Part shown: positions 33,346-46,500 of the stretch, piece after piece | Position numbering within the stretch: the stretch's first letter is position 1 | Layout of the letters: each line of letters opens with the position of its first letter | Assembly (NCBI GenBank): GCA_963662155.1 | Contig: OY759265.1 | Span: 12,753,929-12,817,928 of the forward strand | Reading direction: 5' to 3' | Origin: Lamellibrachia columna | Taxonomy: Eukaryota > Annelida > Polychaeta > Sabellida > Siboglinidae | Length of the DNA stretch: 64,000 nucleotides | Program-made: the position numbers and the translations under genes | Notes under the pieces: model-generated | What the model was told of the DNA's origin: nothing | The model's input: only the letters and a program-made list of their open reading frames with translations | The model's database searches: none

Positions 33346-34305
33346 TCGTGCATTAAAAACACGCGGGAAGGAGTTGTAGACCGAACTGCCCCAGGTATAT
33401 GGGTAGCTGTCTTGCCCCAGGGGGCACCAAGATGGCTTTTTGGGGTATTTTTACTGCTGCAAATGTTGATCCTTTTATGGTCGTCGGCACACTGCATCAA
33501 ATGTTCATCCTATCATTCCACTAGTATTCAACAGATGTGTAATATAGATGTAATGTTTGGTCGAATTATATATATTTTTGGAATGGAACCATTGGTTGAT
33601 TCAGACAGAAAAGGAAGCATTTAAGTAGACAGGTTTTCTTACACCTATGTGTAACAAGATATTTGTAAAAAAAATGTGTAACATATTCACATGGCCTGCA
33701 TTAAAAGAAACTGTAGAAAATTTGACCCATTCATTTATTGGCTTTTGGGATGATGAAATGACGACATCTGTTAATATCATTGCAGACACAATGGGTCAGC
33801 TCTTTACTCCATCTCTCGTGAGTAGTACGTCACCACGAAGAAGTGAATTGGTTGTTGTGCATCAATCAGCTGAGATTTTCCAAGAAGCATATGGTAAGTG
33901 AGCAAGGAATATATATTTAGACTGAATTAATATTACACCATTAATTATTTCAATACTATGCCTGAAAGTTCATTTTGGCAAAAGTGTACCCTGTACGTGA
34001 AAACGCCCACATACAAATGTATTTATTATTACCTTTGTTAAATTTAATTTATATAAATGTTATAACTTATTGTATTATTAAAAAAAAATACCGTTGCAGT
34101 CGACGGTCCAACATAATGAAGATATTGCCATATGGTTTCTCCTGGAAGTGTTTAAGGACAATCAATGCAGACTGTTCTGGCGACACAGCAAATGATCAAG
34201 TGTTGACTGAATTAATACCATTCAGTGAACCATGTGTAGGTGTTAAATCTGTTATTGACCAGACTTGAGCGGATCTACACACTGGGTAGTGGGTCCAGGA
34301 AGTGT
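33346..34305. other. Mostly non-coding; one weak exon at 33784-33892
   Basis: A segment after ATCATTGCAG encodes MGQLFTPSLVSSTSPRRSEL then VVVHQSAEIFQEAYG and ends at a GTAAGT donor. The MGQ start could suggest an N-terminal exon, but the next acceptor at 34099 leads to a stop after five codons. Nothing else is supported. Confidence 0.25.
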
Positions 34306-34309
34306 ATGG

Positions 34310-34745
34310 AAGGAGACCATTTTCTTGCTGAAGCTATCTGCCGCATTTGATACCATTGGTCACAGGACAACTTATTAAAAGTGTGTCAATGTGGTGTGCA
34401 ATATATGGAACAGAGCTGGTTCTCATAATATTTAACTGATAGATGCAAAAGAATGAAGATAGCGAATTGTTTCTCAGCTACGCTCCCTACTTCACGTAAT
34501 GTTCCTCAGGGTGTTTCACTCTCTACGCTACTCTACTTGGCTCAGTTATCCAACGTCACAACTTGGATCACCAAGTGTATGCTAATAAATCACAGACCTA
34601 TGCTATTTTGGCTACATGAGATACAAATCACTTCCAAAACTAGCTCAGGGATTGTCTCCACAAAATCTTCCATTGGATGACAGAGACCACATTAAAGTTA
34701 AATGCAAGTAAATCCGAGTTAGTTATTATTGGTGGGGTAAATTTT
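34310..34745 (+). pseudogene. Degenerate L2/CR1-like LINE reverse transcriptase
   Basis: Blocks in order despite many stops: LKLSAAFDTIGHRTT-like at about 34325, a RNVPQGVS-like block at 34495-34515 in place of the usual VPQGS, and LKLNASKSELVIIGG at 34695-34735, where most family members have LKLN-KTE-L-IG. The YADD position is no longer readable. Orientation is plus, opposite to the 38-40 kb LINE copies, and the wording is of a different LINE type. Confidence 0.65.
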
Positions 34746-35630
34746 GCATGTCTATTTGAATCGATTAGGTGCGCACAATATGTTGCAAGACGTTTCCTTA
34801 TGTGTCAGACTTTAGATTGCATGTAGAGAGAAGCACAGTAAAATCAAAACGTGTGGAAAGCATTAGCTTAACAGTGTCGCCTGGCTGTTCTTCGATGAGA
34901 ACAAATTTGCATGTTTGCTGGAGTGCCATAAAACACTAATATTATATAGCCTTTTTGTTTAGGGAGTGACGTAGAGTGATATAATGAAAGCATTGATTTA
35001 CTAAAATGCAAGGAAGGACATCAACGTAATAATTTACATGTAATTGATTACGGATTGACAGACGTTTGCTACGATGACAATAAAACTGATGCCGATTGAG
35101 CAACTAATGCGAATCGAGAATAATAACCTGAATCTGAATATGTAACGATCGATGTACTTTTGTTTAAAAAATAAGAGTCCAATGACGTGAGTGACACTTA
35201 GCAGTATCTGCTATTTGGTTGCACCTCCTATCGGTCGCTGGAGAGACCAATCCACAGTCACCGGGTCTCTTATGGTTACATATCGAGCAGCTCTCAGGGG
35301 AGAGATTTGTCGGCCCCCAGACCTTCCTGTAGTTCTCCAGCCAAACTACTGACAATCCCTATATGTTGAGCTTGTAACCTCCTATGACAACACGACAACC
35401 CGTTTATATAGTAGGTAAACCTATTTAGCTGAATTTGTGGTGTGAACTCTTGAAACAGGTTAACTTTACATTTAACTGATATAACAACTACTAATTAAAC
35501 AATTTAGTTAATTAGAATGTTTCTTATATGGCATAGTTCATGTTGTAATGCTGCAAAGTGTATAACATGCATAAATAATATTACTAGTCTATGTTATTGA
35601 TATTTAATTATGCAGATCTAGTGGTGAAAT
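34746..35630. other. No gene recognised
   Basis: AT-rich sequence following the LINE relic. A 63-aa minus frame at 35164-35355 has no recognisable feature. Confidence 0.45.
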
Positions 35631-35632
35631 TA

Positions 35633-35668
35633 TGCGCATGCGCCGGAAGTTATCACTCTAAGATGGCG
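35633..35668 (+). promoter_or_regulatory. CpG-type promoter signature: NRF1, ETS and YY1-like sites
   Basis: TGCGCATGCGC (NRF1-type), directly followed by CCGGAAGT (ETS-type, 35643-35650) and ten bases later AAGATGGCG (YY1-type, 35660-35668), which includes an ATG. This trio is the usual core of broadly expressed animal promoters with the YY1 word at the transcript start. The ATG opens MASTRTLAV before a stop, so a real gene would need a donor within the first codons; GCC|GTGTAA is a poor one. The downstream gene is not identified. Confidence 0.5.
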
Positions 35669-35689
35669 TCTACTAGAACGTTGGCCGTG

Positions 35690-38059
35690 TAATTGATATC
35701 AACAACCCTACAAAACCCTGTCTTAGGAATACAACACACTCCAAGTGGAAAAGGTTTATTATATTGGCAATAGTATCAGCGAACAGTTGTGATAACTGGT
35801 ATGTCTGTTTATTATCTATGCATCTAGCAATTCCCACCGCCGTTACTTTGTTAACTGTTACGTTAGCCAACAATAAGCCAAAACGCATAGAAAGTGTCTC
35901 GTCTCCTTGCCAGCAACAGTCTAGCCAAATTTTCGTGCGACTAATACACAGTCATGAGTTGCATCAGAAGCAGAAAAACATAGTTGTCACTAATAAGTAA
36001 TCTGTCCCAATACATTAATCAAAACTCCATATGAAATGATCAATCGTTTGTAGAATGAATAAAATATGTATCAGAATTAAAACCATATCAAATATGTGTA
36101 CTCCGTAGTACAGATATTATTTATCTACAAAGCCAAATAATGTTTATACACAAATCTTCCGCATTCTGGTAGGTCACAAAGTCCCTGTTTATAATGCTCC
36201 TTTTGTTAGTAGCTGTCTCGAATCATCTCTTTCTTCACCAATTTCGTCCGACTGGCTGTCAACGCAATGCATTTCTACCTGTCTAGATGAGATCAGCTTT
36301 TACAGAGAACACCACATGAAGCACGCAGCGTGTGCTATTGATATACAACGTATGTTGAAGCAGATAACATGCACTCCAACACGGGTGTAGGTCACGAAAT
36401 GCTATCTTGCACACTCCTCCATATTTCTCCAATTGATCATTCTTCGGTCATGGTAGGCCGTACACCGTATACCAATTTTTGGAAGAAGAATCACCAACTT
36501 CGCATGGATTGCTATATAAGACACGCTAAATGCAAGAACTCCCCGCATGCTGGCTGGTAAACAGGAATGAACCATTGTGGTCTGTTGTCTGTGCTGGCGG
36601 AAGTAATCAACGAACTACGACACGCATTGTCCATGCGCTCGGACGGCGTTGTCCTGTTTGCATAACATAATCTATTGCAACACCACGCCTTGACACCTGT
36701 CAACGCCCTGAATGACGTTGTAATCCTCACTTAGAAGCGCAATTTCTATGTCGCAATTATTCTGGTATCCTAATTGTATCGACACATGCGTGTTCTATTG
36801 AGGATACGTAATCGTTCTGTTTACAGCAATTTTCTCAACATGGTTACACCAAAAAATAATAGTACGCATCAGTTAGTGTACGTTCAGTGTTCAAAGTGTT
36901 TTACACTTCACCCCTAGCACACCTGTTCATTCCAACTCCATCTCGACTTCTCTGGGAAGCACTCAGCCATGCTGCAGTTACTGCTCGAAGACCATTCGTA
37001 CGTATAATCACCACTGCATATAGCCAGATACTCGTTCATACATACGAATGAGCTGTGGCAACGTTCGGTGAAACAAATTGCCAAAGCTTCGAAACGGCAG
37101 CAAGACGGTTCAAGCTAGGGTTTTCACGACTGGGAGCCTGACGTTCTATCTGGAACGTTGTCACGCCCCATTCGATGGGAGAGAAGGAGAAGGGTCAGAG
37201 ACGAAGCGAGGAAGGGAGAGGAGGCAGCGCGGGAGGGAGATATGCCGTTTGTTTGTTAATGCAGAAATGTACAAGTGTTTAGCAATATTTAATATGGCCA
37301 TGGTTCGCACCACGCTGTAGCTTACTCATGCGCGCATCTTACTGCTAACACTAGTACGAAAAGTAAAATAATAAACCGCACAAAAACAAATGTTGCAACA
37401 TAGGCCTCTATAGCTCAATGCGCATACCAGCTCATATCACGGCATGTGGCTTTTATTAAACGTTGGCAGGGAAGCGTGTATGCGTATCAGTGTTTGTTAC
37501 ACACGTGTATCCTGGTACAAAGTCAACACTTGTGTCGCACGCGGTGTCTTTGATGGGGAGCGTTGAATGCTATATCAAAGATGATTGATTGTTTGCTATA
37601 ATGTTTACATCATCTAACGTGTGTCCTGGAACGAAACTAGCATTGGTATCGCATCAAAGAGACGTCGGAGTCGTGCATCAGTGCTTCACTTGACCTGGAT
37701 GGAGGAAGAGTCTTGTAAGAGCAGTTGCTGTAGACGTGGGCGAATGGATGAAGATTGGGTGACGTCGAGCAAGACAAATATGTATTTGGGCAGCGGATTG
37801 ATGCTGCCGAGCGCCGTCGTCATGAGTTCGCTGTCGTCGATGAACTGTCGCATCAAACATACGACCACATTGTCGCCGTTGTCGAAGCCTCCTATTTTCG
37901 AGGCGCCGACGTCGTCGCGATCACCGACGTAGAGACGCAATCCCCACTCGTCTTCGACGTGTTTCAATAGTTGAGTGCAAACTTAGCGCGAGATTATCGC
38001 GAAGCCGCCCTGGCAATAGACAAAGTTAGCGGCGTGTTGGATTTACAGTGAGCTCACAG
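35690..38059. other. Sequence without a recognised gene; CpG-rich patch at 37.6-38.0 kb
   Basis: Several short frames occur. At 37621-37970 frames are open on both strands over the same bases; the plus frame 37755-37970 contains VVDELSHQTYDHIVAVVEAS and the minus frame NVVVCLMRQFIDDSELMTTA. Neither is recognised. The patch is rich in GTCG/CGTC words. A GA-rich run lies at 37180-37240. Confidence 0.35.
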
Positions 38060-39420
38060 TTGTTCTAATAAATCAGTATTTGCGCTGAGTAGTAATGGCT
38101 TATGTTTTGATCAGAACCAGATTGATTTGTTTAATGGTTTTATTTATACATTCACTGTACATCCTTCTTGTCAAAGGATATTTGATTTTTTATGAGCATG
38201 CTGTAGTCAAGAAAAGTACGTCGTTTATATGAGTACAACCATATGGTAAAATGCATATTGCTCAAACAAAGATACATATGAGAGATTGATTTTGTAAATA
38301 TTTAGCAAATATTCCATTGAAATAATGTTTTTTCTCATAAGCAATTTATACACTGCTTATGAAAATGTTGACCATATTATTGGATTTATTAAACATAACT
38401 TTTTTTTACCAAACTAACGGTGCTTTTCCTCTTTTTTCACTGATGTTCATGGGTTAGGTTCAGGTAAAATATTGTCGTTTCACTCTTTCTGTTTTTTCTT
38501 TACATAGTTTTCTATCGGCTGCCCCCTCTCCATCTATCATCTTCCTCCTCTCCATCTTTCATCTTCCCCCGATCTTCTCATATCCCCCCTCACGCAGTCC
38601 TTCGATCTTAGCTGTTCGTTCCCCTTTTCTTGCATCCTTGATGTTTTTTCAACTTTCTCTTCCCCTCTCTTTACTAGTATGTCTGCATCCATGCTTACCA
38701 TGTGGCCTGCCCATTTCAACTTGCTTCTCACCAATCTTCCGGTTGAACTGTTTTGTTGCATCACATATTTCGTCAGGTCGTTCATCTTTCTTTCGTCAAC
38801 CCTCTTTGTTCGTGTTATTCGACAAAACCAGAACCAACTTTCAGGTGCTGTTGTTGTTCTGTCAACGCCACTGTCTCCAGATACAGATTAAGGCATGCTT
38901 GTGTAACACAAGCTCTCAGGACTTTCCTTTTCAGCTTTTTCAAAATGTTTCTGTCCAACATGACTCCCTCAACCTTTCCCCAAGCATTCGCTCCCTGTTG
39001 TATCCGGCATCGCATTTCTACCTCTGAATGCTCATCCTCATTAACCATTCCTCCAAATTACACAAAGCCATCCACTTGGTTGAACTCCTTATCATCCAAA
39101 CTAATGTTCAAGTCCTCTCTCTGATGTCAAACCCACATCTCTCCTGTCTTCTCCCGGCTCATTATCGGTCCGTGCTTCTTGAACATCCCCTTCCATTGCT
39201 CCAACACTTCCTGTAGTTCTTGTTTTTTGTCTGCTATCATGGCCAGATCGTTTGCATACATCCCCTTCCTAAGAACATCCTTCATGCTGATATTCCTGCT
39301 GATTAGTGCCACCACCATGATAAAGAGTAAAGGGTCATTTCCTTGCCTCTAACCGATGTTAACTTTAAACTCTTCCGACAACCCACATCTATCCACAACT
39401 CTTCTTTTTGTACTCAGGAA
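38060..39420 (-). mobile_element. 5'-truncated LINE copy A
   Basis: Read from 39420 to 38060 on the minus strand: RRVVDRCGLSEEFKVNIG, a frameshift, VVALISRNISMKDVLRKGM, YANDLAMIADKKQELQEVLE, then a thumb region (RCRIQQGANAWGKVEGVMLD, RNILKKLKRKVLRACVTQA) and the tail KLKWAGHMVSMDADILVKR with DCVRGDMRRSGEDERWR. This is the C-terminal half of a non-LTR reverse transcriptase of the kind ending in 'R-RW-GHV-RM' and 'W-DCV--DL'. The remaining 480 bp (38060-38537) is its 3' UTR. The active-site YADD is YAND. Truncation at the 5' end fits normal LINE insertion. Confidence 0.78.
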
Positions 39421-39750
39421 CATGACAGTTCTGGGTGTTGCTCGCCGTGACACAGAACTGACTGAATACAACCAATTCATTACAAAGTCAGACTCCCAGA
39501 TAAGTACAAAAGGTGTTGGAATGAACAGGTCAGCCAGGGAGTGAACTGTTAAGCACGTTGAACAATCCCAAGGAGTGGATACAGTGCTGTGTAAACATAA
39601 ACATGCCTTTACTTTAGGTGTTTTTGCAGGTGCTGCGGCAGCCAGGAACAATTTTGGTGGACCGAGAGTAAACAATATCAAGGGTCACTTCAATCGGATC
39701 GCGCTTGCCTATCCCCACTTTGTGTGTTGGTACAGGTTCGTGTCATAAGT
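39421..39750. repeat. Dispersed repeat or gene fragment, exon-like ending
   Basis: Two parts. 39421-39500 (MTVLGVARRDTELTEYNQF, ITKSDSQIS) is shared with 32500-32600. 39545-39750 is shared with 17320-17505 and encodes FGGPRVNNIKGHFNRIALAY then PHFVCWYR after a TTTTTGCAG acceptor. The coding-like wording in the plus strand suggests exons of a multicopy gene or transposon broken into dispersed pieces. The product is unknown. Confidence 0.5.
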
Positions 39751-39896
39751 AGATATAACCGCCTTAGAAACAGGCCATTCATGGTGCTCTTACAAATTCA
39801 TTGGATTATGAGTGAAACAGACATTGCAAAAACTGTAACAAAGAATAGTGGGGGAGGGGAGAATGTCACATTAGATTGAGAAACTAACTTTTAGAT

Positions 39897-40540
39897 TTGT
39901 TCTAATAAATCAGTATTTGCGCTGAGTAGTAATGGCTTATGATTTGGTAACCAGATTGATTTGTTTAATGTTTTTATTTATACTTTCACTGTACATCCTT
40001 CTTGACAAAGGATTTTTTATGAGCATGCTGTAGTCAAGAAGATTACGTCGTTTATATGAGTACAACCATATGGTAAAATGCATATTGCTCAAACAGAGAT
40101 ACATATGAGAGATTGATTTTGTAAATATTTAGCAAATATTCTATTGAAATAATGTTTTTTCTCATAAGCAATTTATACACTGCTTATGAAAATGTTGACC
40201 ATATTATTGCATTTATTAAACCTAACTTTTTTTTACCAAACTATCGGTGCTTTTCCTCTTTTTTCACTTATGTTTATGGGTTAGGTTCAGGTAAAATATT
40301 GTCGAGTCACTCTTTCTGTTTTATCTTTCCATACTTTTCTATCGGCTGCCCCCTCTCCATCTTTCATCTTGCCCCTCTCCATCTTTCATCTTGCCCCTCT
40401 CCATCATTCATCTTCCCCCGATCTTCTCATATCCCACCTCACGCAGTCCTTCGATCTTAGCTGTTCGTTCCCCTTTTCTTGCATCCTTTATGTTTTTTCA
40501 CCTTTCTCTTCCACTCTCTTTACTAGTATGTCTGCATCCA
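39897..40540 (-). mobile_element. LINE copy B, 3' end only, cut by the array
   Basis: 644 bp matching 38060-38701 of copy A almost throughout (GTTCTAATAAATCAGTATTT to TAGTATGTCTGCATCCA). It holds the 3' UTR and about the last 60 codons. A CT-rich piece (CCCCTCTCCATCTTTCATCTTG) is extra here. The copy stops at CATCCA and repeat-unit sequence starts at once. The missing upstream part of the same LINE resumes at 63569, beyond the array. Confidence 0.78.
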
Positions 40541-43500
40541 GTATATTAGGTGGGGGTGGGGACATCTTCAATCTAATGCAGCCTCCCTCTGATAAGTTAC
40601 ATCAAAGCAGAACAAGTCACATTATAATATAATTACTTAGCAGTCAACTTTTGTTTATTTCAGTTAATTAGACACAGTCACCTTTACTCAAGTCCATGTG
40701 AAGTGCACACATCTATTGGGAGTTGAGAAAATCCTGGACAGGCCCAGCTGTTATCTGATATGGCCTTGTGAGCTGACTTAACTGTTTCACATGGAAGGTG
40801 AGTTGTTTTTGAGGACTCCACTAAGTAGGTTATGTAATGTTATGCAATTCGACAAGTTGAGGTGTCTGTCTTTTCAGTAATCCACAGTCAAAAGTGATAT
40901 TTGGGTCTGTTTACATAGGTGTATTGTGGCACCAGGAAAAAAATTATTATAACTTTCAGTATGGAATAACAACTGGCTATATAGAATTTGATTACAGAAC
41001 ACATGCTGGACTATTCCAAAAATTATGTTACAAGTTCATTCGAGTGAACTGAAAAAGTGAGTGTATTCGAGTATCGTACTAGAATACAGACTGTCTCAAG
41101 CTGAAGTAGCTCATATATGTGTGTTTTGCCCACCACAGGTGGTGGTTCCTTGTGTATGTAAGCATCTCCAACAACTATGTAGGACATAGATTTTTTGCAT
41201 GAATGCATGATTTTCATTTACCTTTATCAACAGTCTAAATAAAAAAAAATTCTGCACAGTTACCATTTTTATTTGGGGTAAGACCACAGTTGACCTTCCT
41301 GTTTACTGTTTCACACGAATGTAGGGCACGCGAAATTGTGAAATGTGAATTTAATAAATTCATATTATGTGACATGAGTGCCTTTGAGCATGAATATTCA
41401 CAGGTTTGTTTATAGAAGCTATTGGCTGTGAAATAGTGCATTTTTTGGAGAGTTTAACTGGCGGAGGGATTTATGGGAATTGTTCTGCTATGGGCCACAT
41501 GGCGCATGAATACACGTCGGAAACTGCCAGCAATCCTGAAGGAGTGGTTTGCACCACTCTGTCAAAGTTATCCTGGCTTAGCCGTGGCAACCAAACCCCA
41601 ATGCTAACCCCATTGGGTTCCTGTTGGATTGCTGCATCTGATGGTTTGTGGTAACAGTGGCCGGTCTTGAAGCCACCAATTTTCATCTTAATTCCTCCAG
41701 CAGGTGGACATTTCTCCTAACTCTTTCTCCTACTACTACTACTAATATCATGTGTTGTCTCCTCCATTTTAAAATCCCAGGTAAATCCAAGTAAAATTAC
41801 TAATGAAAGTGACAAAACCGTTATCTGAATGCAAAGACATCTAATCCACCTGAGAAACCAGATGACAGTGAGAGGAGACCAGTATATTAAGGGGGGATTT
41901 CTTCAAACTAGTGCAGCCTCCCTCTGATAAGTTACATCAAAGCAGAACAAGTCACATTATAATATAATTACTTAGCAGTCAACTTTTGTTTATTTCAGTT
42001 AATTAGACACAGTCACCTTTGCTCAAGTCCATGTGAAGAGCACACATCTATTGGGAGTTGAGAAAATCCTGGACAGGCCCAGCTGTTATCTGATATGGCC
42101 TATTGAGCTGACGTAACTGTTTCACATGGAAGGTGAGTTGTTTTTGAGGAATCCACTAAGTAAGTTATGTAATGTTATGCAATTCGACAAGTTGAGGTGT
42201 CTGTCTTTTCAGTAATCCACACTCAAAGGTGATATTTGGGTCTGTTTACAAAGGTGTATTGTGGCACCAGGTAAACAATTATTATAACTTTCAGTATGGA
42301 ATAACAACTGGCTATACAGAATTTTATTACAGATCACATGCTGGACTATTCCAAAAATTATGTTACAAGTTCATTCGAGTGAGCTGAAAAAGTGAGTGTA
42401 TTCGAGTATCGTACTAGAATACAGACTGTCTCAAGCTGAAGTAGCTCATATATGTGTGTTCTGCCCACTACAGGTGGTGGTTCCTTGTGTATGTAAGCAA
42501 CTCCAACAACTAGGTAGGACATAGATTTTTTGAATGAATGCATGATTTTAATTTACCTTTATCAGCTGGCTAAATTAAATTTTTGTCTGCACAATTACCA
42601 TTTTTATTTGGGGTAAGACCAAAAAATTGTGAAATGTGAACTTAATAAATTCATATTATGTGACATGAGTGCCTTTGAGCATGAATATTCACAGGTTTGT
42701 TTATAGAAGCTATTGGCTGTGAAATAGTGCATTTTTTGGAGAGTTTAACTGGCGGAGGGATTTATGGGAATTTTTCTGCTATGGGCCACGTGGGCGCATG
42801 AATACACGTCGGAAACTGCCAGCAATCCTGAAGGAGTAGTTTGCACCACTCTGTCAAAGTCATACTGGCTTAGCCGTGTCAACCAAACCCCACTGCTAAC
42901 CCCATTGGGTTCCTGTTGGATTGCTGCATCTGATGTTTTGTGGTAATAGTGGCTGGTCTTGAAGCCACCAATTTTCATCTTAATTCCACCAGCAGGTGGA
43001 CATTTCTCCTCACTCTTTCTCCTACTACTGCTACTACTATCATGTGTTGTCTCCTCCATTTTAAAATCCCAGGTAAATCCAAGTAAAATTACTAATGAAA
43101 GTGACAAAACCGTTATCTGAATGCAAAGACATCTAATCCACCTGAGAAACCAGATGATAGTGACAGGAGACCAGTATATTAAAGGGGGGACATCTTCAAA
43201 CTAGTGCAGCCTCCCTCTGATTAGTTACATCAAAGCAGAACAAGTCACATTATAATATAATTACTTAGCAGTCAACTTTTGTTTATTTCAGTTAATTAGA
43301 CACAGTCACCTTTGCTCAAGTCCATGTGAAGAGCACACATCTATTGGGAGTTGAGAAAATCCTGGACAGGCCAAGCTGTTATCTGATATGGCCTATTGAG
43401 CTGACGTAACTGTTTCACATGGAAGGTGAGTTGTTTTTGAGGACTCCACTAAGTAAGTTATGTAATGTTATGCAATTCGACAAGTTGAGGTGTCTGTCTT

Positions 43501-46500
43501 TTCAGTAATCCACAGTCAAAAGTGATATTTGGGTCTGTTTACATAGGTGTATTGTGGCACCAGGTAAAACATTATTATAACTTTCAGTATGGAATAACAA
43601 CTGGCTATATAGAATTTGATTACAGAACACATGCTGGACTATTCCAAAAATTATGTTACAAGTTCATTCGAGTGAGCTGAAAAAGTGAGTATTCGAGTAT
43701 CGTACTAGAATACAGACTGTCTCAAACTGAAGTAGCTCATATCTGTGTGTTCTGTCCAACACAGGTGGTGGTTCCTTGTGTATGTAAGCAACTCCAACAA
43801 CTAAGTAGGATATAGATTTTTTGCATGAATGCATGATTTTCATTTACCTTTATCAACAGTCTAAATAAAAAAAATTCTACACCGTTACCATTTTTATTTG
43901 GGGTAAGACCACAGTTGACCTTCCTGTTTACTGTTTCACACGAATGTAGGGCACGCGAAATTGTGAAATGTGAACATAATAAATTCATATTATGTGACAT
44001 GAGTGCCTTTGAGCATGAATATTCACAGGTTTGTTTACAGAAGCTATTGGCTGTGAAATAGAGCATTTTTTGGAGAGTTTAACTGGCGGAGGGATTTATG
44101 GGAATTTTTCTGCTATGGGCCACGTGGGCGCATGAATACACGTCGGAAACTGCTAGCAATCCTGAAGGAGTGGTTTGCACCACTCTGTCAAAGTCATCCT
44201 GGCTTAGCCGTGGCAACCAAACCCCACTTCTAACCCCACTGGGTTCCTGTTGGATTGCTGCATCTGATGATTTGTGGTAACAGTGGCCGGTCTTGAAGCC
44301 ACCAATTTTCATCTTAATTCAACCAGCAGGTGGACATTTCTCCTCACTCTTTCTACTACTACAACAACTATCATATGTTGTCTCCTCCATTTTAAAATCC
44401 CAGGTAAATCCAAGTAAAATTACTAATGAAAGTGACAAAACCGTTATCTGAATGCAAAGACATCTAATCCACCTGAGAAACCAGATGACAGTGACAGGAA
44501 ACCAGTATATTAAGGGGGGGACATCTTCAAACTAGTGCAGCCCCCCTCTGATAAGTTACATCAAAGCAGAACAAGTCACATTATAATATAATTATTTAGC
44601 AGTCAACTTTTGTTTATTTCAGTTAATTAGACACAGTCACCTTTACTCAAGTCCATGTGAAGAGCACACATCTATTGGGAGTTGATAAAATCCTGGACAG
44701 GCCAATCTGTTATCTGATATGGCCTATTGAGCTGACGTAACTGTTTCACATGGAAGGTGAGTTGTTTTTGAGGACTCCACTAAGTAAGTTATGTAATGTT
44801 ATGCAATTCGACAAGTTGAGGTGTCTGTCTTTTCAGTAATCCACAGTCAAAAGTGATATTTTTGTCTGTTTACATAGGTGTATTGTGGCACCAGGTAAAA
44901 CATTATTATAACTTTCAGTATGGAATAACAACTAGCTATATAGAATTTGATTACAGATCACATGCTGGACTATTCCAAAAATTATGTTACAAGTTCATTC
45001 GAGTGAGCTGAAAAAGTGAGTGTATATCGTACTAGAATACAGACTGCCTCAAACTGAAGTAGCTCATATCTGTGTGTTCTGTCCACCACAGGTGGTGGTT
45101 CCTTGTGTATGTAAGCAACTCCAACAACTAAGTAGGACATAGATTTTTTGTATGAATGCATGATTTTCATTTACCTTTATCAACAGTCTAAATAAAAAAA
45201 AATTCTGCACCGTTACCATTTTTATTTGGGGTAAGACCACAGTTGACCTTCCTCTTTACTGTTTCACACGAATGTAGGGCACGCGAAATTGTGAAATGTG
45301 AACATAATAAATTCATATTATGTGACATGAATGCCTTTGAGCATGAATATTCACAGGTTTGTTTACAGAAGCTATTTGCTGTGAAATAGTGCATTTTTTG
45401 GAGAGTTTAACTGGCGGAGGGATTTATGGGAATTTTTCTGCTATGGGCCACGTGGGCGCATGAATACACGTCGGAAACTGCCAGCAATCCTGAAGGAGTG
45501 GTTTGCACCGCTCTGTCAAAGTCATCCTGGCTTAGCCGTGGCAACCAAACCCCACTTCTAACCCCACTGGGTTCCTGTTGGATTGCTGCATCTGATGGTT
45601 TGTGGTAACAGTGGCCGGTCTTGAAGCCACCAATTTTCATCTCAATTCAACCAGCAGGTGGACATTTCTCCTCACTCTTTCTACTACTAGTACAACTATC
45701 ATGTGTTGTCTCCTCCATTTTAAAATCCCAGGTAAATCCAAGTAAAATTACTAATGAAAATGACAAAACCGTTATCTGAATGCAAAGACATCAAATCCAC
45801 CTGAGAAACCAGATGACAGTGACAGGAAACCAGTATATTAAGGGGGGGACATCTTCAAACTAGTGCAGCCTCCCTCTGATAAGTTACATCAAAGCAGAAC
45901 AAGTCACATTATAATATAATTATTTAGCAGTCAACTTTTGTTTATTTCAGTTAATTAGACACAGTCACCTTTACTCAAGTCCATGTGAAGAGCACACATC
46001 TATTGGGAGTTGAGAAAATCCTGGACAGGTCAAGCTGTTATCTGATATGGCCTATTGAGCTGACGTAACTGTTTCACATGGAAGGTGAGTTGTTTTTGAG
46101 GGCTCCACTAAGTAAGTTATGTAATGTTATGCAATTCGACAAGTTGAGGTGTCTGTCTTTTCAGTAATCCACAGTCAAAAGTGATATTTGGGTCTGTTTA
46201 CATAGGTTTATTGTGGCACCAGGTAAAACATTATTATAACTTTCAGTATGGAATAACAACTGGCTATATAGAATTTGATTACAGATCACATGCTGGACTA
46301 TTCCAAAAATTATGTTACAAGTTCATTCGAGTGAGCTGAAAAAGTGAGTGTATATCGTACTAGAATACAGACTGTCTCAAACTGAAGTAGCTCATATCTG
46401 TGTGTTCTGTCCACCACAGGTGGTGGTTCCTTGTGTATGTAAGCAACTCCAACAACTAAGTAGGACATAGATTTTTTGCATGAATGCATGATTTTCATTT

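Noticed and set aside
33784..33892. MGQ start as a myristoylated first exon
   Set aside because: The next in-phase acceptor gives a stop after five codons and no promoter or partner exon supports it.
37403..37475. tRNA-like start (CTATAGCTCAATGCG)
   Set aside because: The D-arm cannot close with a GAGC partner and no T-arm (GGTTCGA-type) follows.
38638..39216. Plus-strand frames of 123-129 aa rich in Ser, Leu and Pro
   Set aside because: They are complementary to the minus-strand reverse transcriptase tail, which has the recognisable motifs.
40152..40632. Plus-strand frames of 87-102 aa
   Set aside because: They are CT-rich complements of the LINE 3' end, running into the first repeat unit.
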